A stretch of 64,000 nt of DNA from Candidatus Barnesiella excrementigallinarum. GTDB taxonomy: Bacteria; Bacteroidota; Bacteroidia; Bacteroidales; Barnesiellaceae. Under the pieces are notes generated by a model, which worked only from the letters and a program-made list of their open reading frames with translations, was not told where the DNA came from and did not search any database. Below, in pieces: positions 1 to 8,747 of the stretch. The stretch is taken from NCBI GenBank assembly GCA_019114445.1, contig DXFL01000019.1:57652-121651 (forward strand). The letters are read 5' to 3'. Both the position numbers and the translations under genes were made by a program. The number at the start of each line of letters is the position of its first letter. Positions within the stretch are counted from its first letter, which is position 1.

Positions 1-47
1 TTTAACCCTCGAATGTCAATGGCAAAACTATGCGACAACCATATCGG

Positions 48-890
48 TTACAAAGTGTGGCCATACCATTCGTCGGGATCTTGCTGCTCTTCGAACCGAT
101 AAAGCTCCGAAGGGTGGTTACGGGTCAACGCTACCAGTTCCACATCTTTGCCCACCCGTATTCCCTCTTCGTACAAACGATTCTCTACCGTTTTGTAAGC
201 CAATTCGGGGTGATTATTGTCGCCGCTCAGGTGACACAGGAAGATATTCCGCAAGGCAGGCGTATAAATTTGTGCCAAATAGTTGGCTGTATGGGCATTG
301 TCCATGTGTCCGCTCCCGGCAAGGATACGGTTTTGCAGGTGCGGAGGATAGGAACCGTGCAACAGCATGGCCTCGTCGTAATTCGACTCGATGACTAAAT
401 AATTAGCCTGCCGCAAGTATTTATCGACCGTGGAAGTAATGTGCCCCAAGTCGGTGGCAAAAGCAAAATGAAGAGTGCCGTATGTAATAAAAAAGCCCAC
501 ATTATCGCTCCCGTCGTGAGGAACTTCGAAGGCCGTAATCGTAAAATCTTTTATCTTAAACGGAATTTCCTTGACAATGGGGCGATGTGCGCTATAAATT
601 TTATCGACCATGCAATAGTTACGGTTCATTCCGTTTTTAATCGCCTCGGTCGTATAAATGGGGATTCCATATTTTTCGCCCAACGTCCCGGCAGCCTTGA
701 TATGGTCGGCATGGTCGTGGGTAATACACAGCGCGACAATTTTCTCAAAAGGGATACCGTAATCTTTCAAGACCTTTTTAATCGTTCGCACTCCTTTACC
801 GGCATCAATCAATATGCCATATTCTTCGTTTCCTATATAATAACAGTTGCCGCTACTGCCGCTGGCCAGGCTTAGAAACTGTAAACTCAT
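48..890 (-). CDS. YycJ/WalJ-like MBL-fold metallo-hydrolase
   Basis: A 280-residue metallo-beta-lactamase-fold hydrolase. The metal-binding signature THDHADH lies at residues 57-63, after the N-terminal SLASGSSGNC strand-turn typical of the YycJ/WalJ group. Homologues are putative nucleases or phosphodiesterases linked to DNA metabolism in Firmicutes; the substrate here is unknown. The reading frame is open 15 codons further upstream, but I chose the ATG at 890 because the family begins at MSLQFLSLASGSSGN and a GAGGAGAA stretch lies just before it. It is transcribed in the same direction as the methyltransferase upstream, with about 120 bp between them. No signal peptide, so cytoplasmic. Confidence 0.88.
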   Translation of the reverse strand: MSLQFLSLASGSSGNCYYIGNEEYGILIDAGKGVRTIKKVLKDYGIPFEKIVALCITHDHADHIKAAGTLGEKYGIPIYTTEAIKNGMNRNYCMVDKIYSAHRPIVKEIPFKIKDFTITAFEVPHDGSDNVGFFITYGTLHFAFATDLGHITSTVDKYLRQANYLVIESNYDEAMLLHGSYPPHLQNRILAGSGHMDNAHTANYLAQIYTPALRNIFLCHLSGDNNHPELAYKTVENRLYEEGIRVGKDVELVALTRNHPSELYRFEEQQDPDEWYGHTL

Positions 891-1009
891 ATCCGTTGTT
901 CTCCTCGGGGCACAAAGATAACTTTTTGGCGGCACAATTAAAAATTATCACAAGCAAGATATTGGGGTATCTGCTTAAATTCCCTACAAAAAACCGGCAA
1001 CCCGAATCG

Positions 1010-1717
1010 TTATTTATAAAGCAAAAATATGGCCGGCGTTTTTTTGTAGTCGTATTTTGCCTTTGCCCACTCGCACAACGGCTGAGTGCGAATATCCTCA
1101 TCGGGACAAGTAATGTTGGCCGCCACGCATAGGCGGGTATGAGGACGGCAAGCCCGCACAAGGTCTTCTATCATCTTGTGGTTACGATAGGGGGTCTCGA
1201 TAAATATTTGAGTTTGATCCTCGGCATAAGCCCGTTGTTCCAATTGCTTGATCCGCTTTGTCCGCTCGCTCCCCTCGATGGGCAAATACCCTTGAAAAGC
1301 AAAACTCTGTCCGTTGAATCCCGATGCCATGAGCGACATCAAAATCGACGACGGCCCCACCAGCGGCACAACCGGCAAATGTTCGCGCTGGGCAATAGCT
1401 ACCACATCGGCCCCCGGATCGGCCACCGCAGGGCAACCCGCTTCCGAAATCACTCCCATAGCGCACCCCTGTCGCAACGGTTCGAGGAAACCCGAAATCT
1501 CCGTTGCCGGGGTGTGGCGGTTCAGTTCGTAAAAGGTAAGCGAATCGATACAAATATCGGGATTCGACTTTTTCAGGAATCTGCGAGCCGAACGCACATT
1601 CTCCACGATAAAATGGCTTATCCCGGCTATTACCTCGCGGTTGTACGGGGGCAATACCTGCTCGACAGGAGTGTCGCCCAGCGGGACGGGAATGAGGTAT
1701 AAGGCAACTGTATGCAT
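1010..1717 (-). CDS. RsmI-like SAM-dependent methyltransferase (tetrapyrrole methylase fold)
   Basis: A 235-residue protein of the tetrapyrrole-methylase superfamily. The SEAGCPAVADPG segment (residues 91-102) and PLVGPSSILMSLMASG (about 117-132) are the SAM-binding hallmarks shared with RsmI, which 2'-O-methylates C1402 of 16S rRNA. The N-terminus (LYLIPVPLGDTPVEQVLP) departs from canonical RsmI and the protein is shorter than the usual 280 or so residues, so it fits the short Bacteroidota paralogue group rather than RsmI itself. The exact substrate is unproven. The divergent gene on the other strand is another rRNA methyltransferase, 77 bp away. Confidence 0.8.
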   Translation of the reverse strand: MHTVALYLIPVPLGDTPVEQVLPPYNREVIAGISHFIVENVRSARRFLKKSNPDICIDSLTFYELNRHTPATEISGFLEPLRQGCAMGVISEAGCPAVADPGADVVAIAQREHLPVVPLVGPSSILMSLMASGFNGQSFAFQGYLPIEGSERTKRIKQLEQRAYAEDQTQIFIETPYRNHKMIEDLVRACRPHTRLCVAANITCPDEDIRTQPLCEWAKAKYDYKKTPAIFLLYK

Positions 1718-1794
1718 AAAAGAGTTCTTTTAACCACATGAAACTATCGGCAAAATTAGCTAATTTTGCCGAATAGCGAAAAACAAAACCCGTT

Positions 1795-3219
1795 ATGACG
1801 AACCTTCCCCAATCGTTTATCGACCGCACCAGCCACCTGCTCGGCGACGACTATTCCCGTTTTGCCCTCGCACTCGAATCGGAACTTCCCGCAAGCATTC
1901 GCCTTAACCCCGCCAAGAGCATTCCAACCGGTGAGGTTGGCGAAACCGTAGGCTGGGCGACACAGGGCTACTACCTGCCGAGCCGGCCGTCGTTCACCTT
2001 CGACCCACTGTTTCATGCCGGGGCTTACTACGTGCAGGAGGCCGCCTCGATGTTCCTCAACCGGGTTATCAACCAATACATTCACACCCCGGTACGCTAT
2101 CTCGACCTTTGCGCCGCTCCCGGCGGGAAATCGACCGACGCCATCGCCTCGCTCCCGGCGGGCAGCCTTGTGGTGAGCAACGAGGTCGTACCCAACCGGG
2201 CCTATATCCTTGCCGAAAATATCATCAAATGGGGCTCGCCCTACTCCATCGTCAGCCGCAACGAAGCGGCCGACTTTGCCCGGCTCGAAGCCTATTTCGA
2301 TGTGATCGCCGCCGATGTCCCCTGTTCGGGCGAAGGTATGTTTCGCAAAGACCCCGACGCCATTGCCGAGTGGTCGCCCGCCGGCGTAACCCGCTGCGCC
2401 GAACGACAACGGCAAATCCTCACCGACGTATGGGATGCCTTGCGTCCCGGCGGACTGCTCATTTACAGCACTTGTACCTACAACCTCGAAGAGAACGAAG
2501 AGATGGTTCTTTTCCTGATGAAACAGTTTGGCGCCACCCCCCTCGCCGTCGATACCGATCCCGCTTGGGGTATCGCACCCGCTTTTCTTCCCGAAGTTAC
2601 CGCCTATCGATTCATGCCTCACCTTACCCGAGGCGAAGGCTTGTTCATGGCCGTACTGCAAAAACCGGGAGAGCCCGACGAATCCCGACGGGAACGACTG
2701 TTGTCTACTGTGGCGACAAGCGGGAAGCGAAACAAAAAAAACGCCTCAGCCCAACCGGCCATACCTCGGGAATGGCAACAGGCCTTAGCCAACCCCGACG
2801 GTTACACGTTCGTCAACGATAACGATACGGTTACCGCCATTCCCCATAATTACGAGGCCGATTACAAACTCCTGTCCCGCCACCTCGACTTGCTGCACGC
2901 AGGCATTACCATAGCCACCGCCAAAGGAAAAGATTTCATTCCACACGTGGCTCTCGCCCTCTCGACGGCACTCGCCTCCGACAAGACGCCCCGTTTCGAA
3001 GCCGACCTCCCTACCGCCCTTGCCTACCTGCGTCGCGAAAGCATAGTCCTGCCGCCCGACCAGCCGCGCGGATATGTACTCATTGCCTATCGCCAATTTC
3101 CTCTCGGCTGGGTCAAGAACCTCGGCAATCGGGCCAACAACCTCTATCCGCAAGAGTGGCGCATCCGCAGCGGACACACCCCCGACACTCCGGCAGAACT
3201 CTCCATCGCCCATTTGTAA
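1795..3219 (+). CDS. rsmF: 16S rRNA (cytosine-C5) methyltransferase, RsmF/NOL1-NOP2-Sun type
   Basis: A 474-residue m5C RNA methyltransferase. The SAM-binding LDLCAAPGGKS is at 103-113, the PCSGEGMFRKD motif with one catalytic Cys at about 177, and STCTYN with the second Cys at about 227. The roughly 170-residue C-terminal part after the Rossmann domain carries the RsmF-type PUA-like extension (ending near RGYVLIAYRQFPLGWVKNLGNRANNLYP), which separates RsmF from RsmB. Known RsmF methylates 16S C1407; the same position is inferred here. The start is the first ATG of the frame. It runs divergently from the RsmI-like gene. Confidence 0.9.
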   Translation: MTNLPQSFIDRTSHLLGDDYSRFALALESELPASIRLNPAKSIPTGEVGETVGWATQGYYLPSRPSFTFDPLFHAGAYYVQEAASMFLNRVINQYIHTPVRYLDLCAAPGGKSTDAIASLPAGSLVVSNEVVPNRAYILAENIIKWGSPYSIVSRNEAADFARLEAYFDVIAADVPCSGEGMFRKDPDAIAEWSPAGVTRCAERQRQILTDVWDALRPGGLLIYSTCTYNLEENEEMVLFLMKQFGATPLAVDTDPAWGIAPAFLPEVTAYRFMPHLTRGEGLFMAVLQKPGEPDESRRERLLSTVATSGKRNKKNASAQPAIPREWQQALANPDGYTFVNDNDTVTAIPHNYEADYKLLSRHLDLLHAGITIATAKGKDFIPHVALALSTALASDKTPRFEADLPTALAYLRRESIVLPPDQPRGYVLIAYRQFPLGWVKNLGNRANNLYPQEWRIRSGHTPDTPAELSIAHL

Positions 3220-3347
3220 CCGGGGAAGTCCCAAAGGCAAACGGGGCCTTTCCTGCCAAACCGATACCATATTTCAAAGCCGAAACTTTTTTATTTACCA
3301 TACCTCAATGTTTCGCGCCCTAATGTTTTATATATCGGTTTTTTTAT

Positions 3348-3355
3348 TACTTTTG
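3348..3355 (+). promoter_or_regulatory. Candidate -7 box for glgB
   Basis: TACTTTTG matches the Bacteroidota -7 consensus TAnnTTTG. A T-rich stretch rather than a clear TTTG sits about 20 bp upstream. Transcription would start near 3362, leaving a leader of about 140 nt before the glgB ATG. Confidence 0.4.
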
Positions 3356-3499
3356 CAAATAGGAATGTAACAAAAGGCAGCTCCCGACAACCGGGGATTA
3401 CCCCCTATCGACGCCATCTGCCACTTGTTTACAGACCAAGCAGACGGGTGCACGATACACCCCTGCCGCAAATGTCGTTTTCCCTTAAAAAAAAGCCCT

Positions 3500-5611
3500 A
3501 TGAAAACTTTGAAACTGATAAAGAACGACCCGTGGCTAACTCCCTACAAACAAGCTATCGAAGGCCGGCACAACCGTGCTGTGGAAAAAATCGCCGAATT
3601 GACCAACGGCACAGGCAACCTTTCGGAGTTTGCCGACGGCTATCTCTACTTTGGACTACATAAAGAGAAAAAACAGTGGGTATTTCGGGAATGGGCTCCC
3701 AATGCCAATGCCATCTATTTGATAGGCAGCTTCTCGGATTGGAAAGAGTTACCCGAATATCGGCTACTGGCAATCGGCGGAGGCGTGTGGGAAATAAAAC
3801 TCCCCCTCAAAGCGCTGCACCACCTCGACCTCTACAAACTGTCGGTTCATTGGAACGGCGGGCAAGGCGAACGTATTCCCGCTTGGGCCACCCGCGTGAT
3901 ACAGGATCCCGAAACATATATCTTTTCGGCTCAGGTTTGGGACCCGGCAAAGCCTTATGAATTCGCCAAAAAGAACTTCAAGCCGCAAACCTCTCCGCTA
4001 CTCATCTACGAATGCCACATCGGTATGGCACAACAAGAGGAGAAAGTGGGCAGCTACAACGAATTCCGCGAAAAAATCCTGCCCCGTATCGTTGCCGACG
4101 GCTACAACGCCATACAAATCATGGCTATACAGGAACACCCCTATTACGGCTCCTTCGGGTATCACGTGTCGAGTTTCTTCGCCCCCTCATCGCGGTTCGG
4201 TACACCCGACGACCTGAAAGCGCTCATCGACGAAGCCCACAAAAAGGGTATAGCCGTAATCATGGATATTGTCCACTCCCACGCCGTTAAAAACGAAGTA
4301 GAAGGGCTGGGACGGTTCGACGGCTCGTACAATCAATATTTCTATGGCGACCACCGTCGGGAACACCCGGCATGGGACTCGCTCTGTTTCGACTACGGCA
4401 AGAACGAGGTAATCCATTTCCTCCTCTCCAACTGCAAATATTGGCTCGACGAATTCCGATTCGACGGCTTCCGGTTCGACGGCGTTACCTCCATGCTCTA
4501 TTATAACCACGGTTTAGGACAAGCCTTTGGCTCGTACGACGACTATTATAACGGAGGACAGGACGACAATGCCATTGTTTACCTCTCGCTCGCCAACGAA
4601 TTGATACATCAGGTAAATCCGCGAGCCATCACCATTGCCGAGGAGATGAGCGGTATGCCGGGATTGGCAACCAAATTCAAGGACGGAGGTATCGGGTTCG
4701 ACTACCGAATGGCCATGGGTATTCCCGATTTTTGGATAAAGACCATCAAAGAGAAGAAAGACGAGGATTGGAAACCTACCGCCATATTTTGGGAACTCAC
4801 CAACCGTCGCGCCGACGAAAAAACCATCAACTACGCCGAAAGTCACGACCAAGCACTGGTGGGCGACAAGACTATCATTTTCCGTCTGATCGACGACGTA
4901 ATGTACTGGCACATGAGCAAAGGCGATTCCAACATGACAGTAGACCGCGGTATGTCGCTCCACAAGATGATTCGACTGGTAACCCTCTCGACCATCAACG
5001 GCGGATACCTCAATTTCATGGGTAACGAATTCGGGCATCCCGAATGGATCGACTTCCCCCGTCAGGGCAACGGCTGGTCCTACAAATATGCCCGTCGCCA
5101 ATGGGACCTCGTAGACCGGGAAGACCTCAAATACCAATACCTCGGAGCTTTCGACCAAGCCATAATCCATTTGGTTGGTCAACAAAAGAAATTCGAGCAA
5201 ACGCCTATCGTAAAACTATGCGAAAACGATGGTGACCAAGTTCTTGCTTTCCTGCGCGACGACCTGCTCTTCGTTTTCAACTTCCACCCCTTCAAATCGT
5301 TCAACGGATACGGCATTTTGGCTCCGAAGGGAGAATACGAGCCGGTATTGAGCAGCGACGATGCAGCTTTCGGCGGATATAACCTCGTTGATATGACGGT
5401 AAACCACCATACTCAATTCGACCCGCTTTTCGAAAAAGAAAAGAAAGAATGGCTCATGCTCTATCTGCCTGCACGTACAGCCCAAATATTAAGGTGGAAA
5501 AAACCTCAGGCAGCAGCAACAAAAGATAAAGCAAAAGCTGCAAAAGCCGAATCCCCCGCAAAAAAGACAGAGGAAACCAAAAAACGAAAAGCAAAAAATA
5601 AAGCCGAATAA
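3500..5611 (+). CDS. glgB: 1,4-alpha-glucan branching enzyme (GH13)
   Basis: A 703-residue branching enzyme that makes alpha-1,6 branches in glycogen. An N-terminal CBM48-like domain (residues about 55-145) precedes the GH13 barrel. The four conserved regions are DIVHSH (256-261), GFRFDGV with nucleophile Asp327, TIAEE with acid/base Glu381, and YAESHDQ with Asp450. The frame runs 25 codons further upstream, but the family start is MKTLKLIKNDPWLTPY at 3500, preceded by an A-rich stretch. After the barrel and C-terminal beta domain is an unusual tail of about 35 residues, rich in Ala and Lys. A hairpin terminator follows. No other glycogen gene is adjacent. Confidence 0.95.
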   Translation: MKTLKLIKNDPWLTPYKQAIEGRHNRAVEKIAELTNGTGNLSEFADGYLYFGLHKEKKQWVFREWAPNANAIYLIGSFSDWKELPEYRLLAIGGGVWEIKLPLKALHHLDLYKLSVHWNGGQGERIPAWATRVIQDPETYIFSAQVWDPAKPYEFAKKNFKPQTSPLLIYECHIGMAQQEEKVGSYNEFREKILPRIVADGYNAIQIMAIQEHPYYGSFGYHVSSFFAPSSRFGTPDDLKALIDEAHKKGIAVIMDIVHSHAVKNEVEGLGRFDGSYNQYFYGDHRREHPAWDSLCFDYGKNEVIHFLLSNCKYWLDEFRFDGFRFDGVTSMLYYNHGLGQAFGSYDDYYNGGQDDNAIVYLSLANELIHQVNPRAITIAEEMSGMPGLATKFKDGGIGFDYRMAMGIPDFWIKTIKEKKDEDWKPTAIFWELTNRRADEKTINYAESHDQALVGDKTIIFRLIDDVMYWHMSKGDSNMTVDRGMSLHKMIRLVTLSTINGGYLNFMGNEFGHPEWIDFPRQGNGWSYKYARRQWDLVDREDLKYQYLGAFDQAIIHLVGQQKKFEQTPIVKLCENDGDQVLAFLRDDLLFVFNFHPFKSFNGYGILAPKGEYEPVLSSDDAAFGGYNLVDMTVNHHTQFDPLFEKEKKEWLMLYLPARTAQILRWKKPQAAATKDKAKAAKAESPAKKTEETKKRKAKNKAE

Positions 5612-5650
5612 CCGTCGAATCGGACAACACGGTTTTGTAAATCATAGCGA

Positions 5651-5684
5651 AGGGCTGCTCCCGAAAACCAAACGGGGCAGCCCT
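5651..5684 (+). terminator. Intrinsic terminator-like hairpin after glgB
   Basis: AGGGCTGCTCCC pairs with GGGGCAGCCCT across a short loop. The tail is only weakly T-rich, so termination may be partial. Confidence 0.55.
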
Positions 5685-5820
5685 TTGCCATGACCCTATC
5701 CCCAGCAATCGGTCCCCTCCGAACCGACCCAAAAAGAAACACGATAGATATATGTTTGTAACTTTTCTGTAACATGAATGTTGTTCCTTTGCAGGTGAAA
5801 AGCTATGCAAATTGGAGATT

Positions 5821-8070
5821 ATGGAAACATTCTATCTAATTATCGTTATCTTTATTTTCCTTATCGCCGTTTTCGATCTTTCGGTGGGTGTTAGTAACGA
5901 CGCCGTAAACTTCCTCAACTCGGCAATCGGAGCCAAAGCCGCCTCGTTCAAAGTAATTATGGCCGTGGCAGCCGTAGGTATCTTTGTGGGGGCATCCATG
6001 TCGAACGGCATGATGGATATTGCCCGACACGGTATATACCAGCCCCAATATTTCTACTTGAACGAAATCATGTGTATCCTGCTGGCGGTCATGCTCACCG
6101 ATGTGGTCCTGCTCGACATTTTCAACACGATGGGGCTTCCCACCTCGACCACGGTTTCGATGGTATTCGAATTATTGGGCGGAACTTTCGCCCTCGCTAT
6201 CGTGAAAATAATTAATAGCAACGGTGCCTTGCAAATGGGCGACTTGATCAATACCGACAAGGCCCTGCAAGTGATTATAGCCATTTTCGTATCGGTGGCG
6301 ATTGCCTTCTTCTTCGGGGTCGTAGTACAATACATCGCGCGATTGATCTTCAAATTCAACTACCGGAAGCAATTAAAATACTTCGGCGCACTCTTCGGCG
6401 GTTTCGCAGCCACGACGATTATCTATTTTATCCTTATCAAAGGGTTGAAGGATTCGACCTTAATGACTCCCGAAAACCGACAATGGATTCACGACAACAC
6501 CCAATTACTCATGGGCTGTTGCTTCGTCATCACCACAGTATTAATGCAAATACTTATGTGGTTCCGCGTGAACGTGCTGAAAGTGGTCGTACTGTTGGGC
6601 ACCTTTGCGTTGGCACTGGCGTTTGCCGGTAACGACTTGGTCAACTTCATCGGTGTGCCTTTGGCCGGATTCTCGGCCTACACCGACTATGTAGCCAACG
6701 GAAACGGAGCCGCTCCCGACCAATTCCTCACGGGCTCGCTGCTCGAATCGGCCAAGACCCCCTCGGTATTCCTCATCGGGTCGGGCATTATCATGGTAGT
6801 GGCACTGCTCACCTCGAAAAAGGCTCAAAACGTAATTAAAACCTCGGTCGGGCTGTCTCGGCAAGAAGCCGGAGAAGAGACCTTCGGCACCTCGCCCATC
6901 GCACGCAAACTGGTGCGAATGACCACCAATGCGTCGTCGGTTATCATCAACAACATACCGCCCAAAGCCCGCACGTGGCTCAATAGCCGATTCGACAAAG
7001 ACGAGGTGATACTCGAACACGGCGCCGCCTTCGACTTGGTACGAGCCTCGGTCAATTTGGTTCTCGCCAGCCTGCTCATCGCGCTGGGTACCTCGCTGAA
7101 ATTGCCCCTCTCGACCACCTATGTAACCTTCATGGTAGCTATGGGTTCGTCGCTCGCCGACCGGGCTTGGGGCCGCGACAGCGCCGTTTACCGCATTACC
7201 GGTGTAATTTCGGTCATCGGGGGTTGGTTCCTCACGGCAGGTGCTGCCTTCCTTTTCTGCTTCATGGTTACCCTGATTGTCTATTTCGGCGGAACCATCG
7301 CCATTATCCTGTTAAGCATTTTGGCTGCCTATATGCTCATTCACAGCCAAATATCCTACAATAAAAAACTCAAACAAGAGAAAAAAAGTTCTTTGGCCCA
7401 ACAACTGGTCGCCAACAAAGACAAACAAGAGGCCCTCGTTTTGCTGCGCCAATTCAGCCGGGAAGAGTTCTCAAAAGTATTGGCTTGGAGTGCCGACCTT
7501 TATAACCGGGTGACAACCGGATTTCTCAACGAGAGTTACCGAACCTTGCGAAAAGCAATGGTCGACATTGAGACCGAACGTAGCTATTTCAAACAGGTAA
7601 AACGATTGGGGACAATAGGCGTATCGCACCTGAACGATCAAGTGGGATTGGAAAAAGGTCTCTACTATTTTCAAGGGAATGACTTCTCCTACGACATTAT
7701 CCACTCCATAAAAAGGGCTTGCGAACCCTGTTTGGAACATACCGACAATAACTTCAACCCGCTGGAACAATCCCAAAAAGAGAGTTTCGGAGAGATAGCA
7801 AAATCTATTGTCCTCTTTTTGGAAAAGAGCCAACAAATCGTTGAAGAGAACAAATTCGAAGAGTTGCACACACTCTATAATCAAGGAAACATCCTTATCA
7901 ACCAACTGGGAGTACTCAAACGAGAAGAGATACGGTATATGCGCGAACAAGTCTCTTACATCAAAGTGGGAATTGTCTACCTAACCGTTATCCAAGAGTC
8001 GCAAAATGTAGTAGCCTACTCGATCAATCTGTTGAAAATGAATCAAAAATTCCAAGAAGGAAATCAATAA
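5821..8070 (+). CDS. Pit-family inorganic phosphate transporter with C-terminal PhoU-like domain
   Basis: A 749-residue inner-membrane permease of the Pit/PHO4 family, which imports phosphate or metal-phosphate with a cation. The inverted duplication is visible: DLSVGVSNDAVNFLNSAIG at about 19-37 and the matching FAGNDLVNFIGVPLAG in the second half, each within hydrophobic segments. The last 220 or so residues after the final helices are charged and helical (RQFSREEFSKVLAWSADLYNRV onward), resembling the fused PhoU-like regulatory domain in many Bacteroidota Pit proteins. The frame opens with TTG at 5812, but ATG 5821 gives the expected METFYLII start. A terminator follows at 8116. Confidence 0.9.
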   Translation: METFYLIIVIFIFLIAVFDLSVGVSNDAVNFLNSAIGAKAASFKVIMAVAAVGIFVGASMSNGMMDIARHGIYQPQYFYLNEIMCILLAVMLTDVVLLDIFNTMGLPTSTTVSMVFELLGGTFALAIVKIINSNGALQMGDLINTDKALQVIIAIFVSVAIAFFFGVVVQYIARLIFKFNYRKQLKYFGALFGGFAATTIIYFILIKGLKDSTLMTPENRQWIHDNTQLLMGCCFVITTVLMQILMWFRVNVLKVVVLLGTFALALAFAGNDLVNFIGVPLAGFSAYTDYVANGNGAAPDQFLTGSLLESAKTPSVFLIGSGIIMVVALLTSKKAQNVIKTSVGLSRQEAGEETFGTSPIARKLVRMTTNASSVIINNIPPKARTWLNSRFDKDEVILEHGAAFDLVRASVNLVLASLLIALGTSLKLPLSTTYVTFMVAMGSSLADRAWGRDSAVYRITGVISVIGGWFLTAGAAFLFCFMVTLIVYFGGTIAIILLSILAAYMLIHSQISYNKKLKQEKKSSLAQQLVANKDKQEALVLLRQFSREEFSKVLAWSADLYNRVTTGFLNESYRTLRKAMVDIETERSYFKQVKRLGTIGVSHLNDQVGLEKGLYYFQGNDFSYDIIHSIKRACEPCLEHTDNNFNPLEQSQKESFGEIAKSIVLFLEKSQQIVEENKFEELHTLYNQGNILINQLGVLKREEIRYMREQVSYIKVGIVYLTVIQESQNVVAYSINLLKMNQKFQEGNQ

Positions 8071-8115
8071 TTTACATTAAGTCTCAATTTGCATCTTTTA
8101 ATTTTTGAGATCTTG

Positions 8116-8153
8116 GGTCGTCTTTCGCGAGAGCAAGGGGCGACCTTTCTTTT
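8116..8153 (+). terminator. Intrinsic terminator of the phosphate transporter gene
   Basis: GGTCGTC pairs with GGCGACC (one G-U pair) across a 16-nt loop and is followed by TTTCTTTT. Confidence 0.7.
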
Positions 8154-8174
8154 GTCCCCGAAATTAAAACCATA

Positions 8175-8200
8175 CGAGGCACACGATAATGTGTGCCTCG
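8175..8200 (-). terminator. Intrinsic terminator of the ricT-gldH transcript
   Basis: A perfect 10-bp inverted repeat, CGAGGCACAC and GTGTGCCTCG, with a 6-nt loop. On the minus strand it is followed by a T-rich stretch. It lies 57 bp past the gldH stop. Confidence 0.65.
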
Positions 8201-8256
8201 CTTATATCATACCTGAGAACGGAATCCTACATCATGCAGGGAAACGGGCAACCCAA

Positions 8257-8730
8257 TCAATCGGAATGCCGTGCTATGCGAATTCCCACATCGGTAATAC
8301 CCCGAATGCGATCGTCGCGCATGGCCTGCTGAATGGTGAAAACCTGTTCTTTACCCCTCGAAAAACGGAAGTTGTCGTCGAGTAACAGCTCTTGTTGATA
8401 ATACGAGCCCCAACCGCCGCCCGACCAACGGCCGAACTCATCGGCCAACTCACAATTGACCGTATCGGTTTTCAACAAACCTTTCTTATCGCGATACGAC
8501 ACAAAAAGCCATAAGTTGCGATAAGAATAATCGCCGTTATGCCGCAAAGTAAGATAAAGGTCGTAACGGATAAGCGTATCGGGGACCTCGGCCGTAAAGC
8601 GTTGTACATCGCGCTTGAACCACCCGTTTTTGGGGAGCGTGTTGAATGTGTTGTACACATCGGTCTGCCGACAAGAGAGTACACTCCCCACCAGAATTAC
8701 CAACGCCAAACTCAACCAACCTCTACGCAT
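8257..8730 (-). CDS. gldH: Gliding motility lipoprotein GldH
   Basis: A 157-residue lipoprotein: positively charged N-terminus, hydrophobic core and lipobox SVLSC with the lipidated Cys at residue 20. The rest matches GldH: an early NTLPKNGWFKRD-like segment, a central IRYDLYLTLRHNGDYSYRNLWLF strand region and a C-terminal DVGIRI end. GldH is needed for gliding in Flavobacterium but is kept in many non-gliding Bacteroidales, where its role is not settled. It follows ricT by 17 bp, a gene order widely kept in the phylum. Surface or periplasmic side of a membrane. Confidence 0.88.
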   Translation of the reverse strand: MRRGWLSLALVILVGSVLSCRQTDVYNTFNTLPKNGWFKRDVQRFTAEVPDTLIRYDLYLTLRHNGDYSYRNLWLFVSYRDKKGLLKTDTVNCELADEFGRWSGGGWGSYYQQELLLDDNFRFSRGKEQVFTIQQAMRDDRIRGITDVGIRIARHSD

Positions 8731-8747
8731 AACTTATACAAGTTGTG

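Noticed and set aside
2109..2822. A 237-codon frame inside the RsmF-like gene
   Set aside because: Arg-rich out-of-frame translation of a methyltransferase with all motifs in its own frame.
5751..5790. TATGTTTG and TTCCTTTG upstream of the phosphate transporter
   Set aside because: Spacing between candidate boxes (about 25 bp) does not fit, and the second lacks TA; not listed as a promoter.
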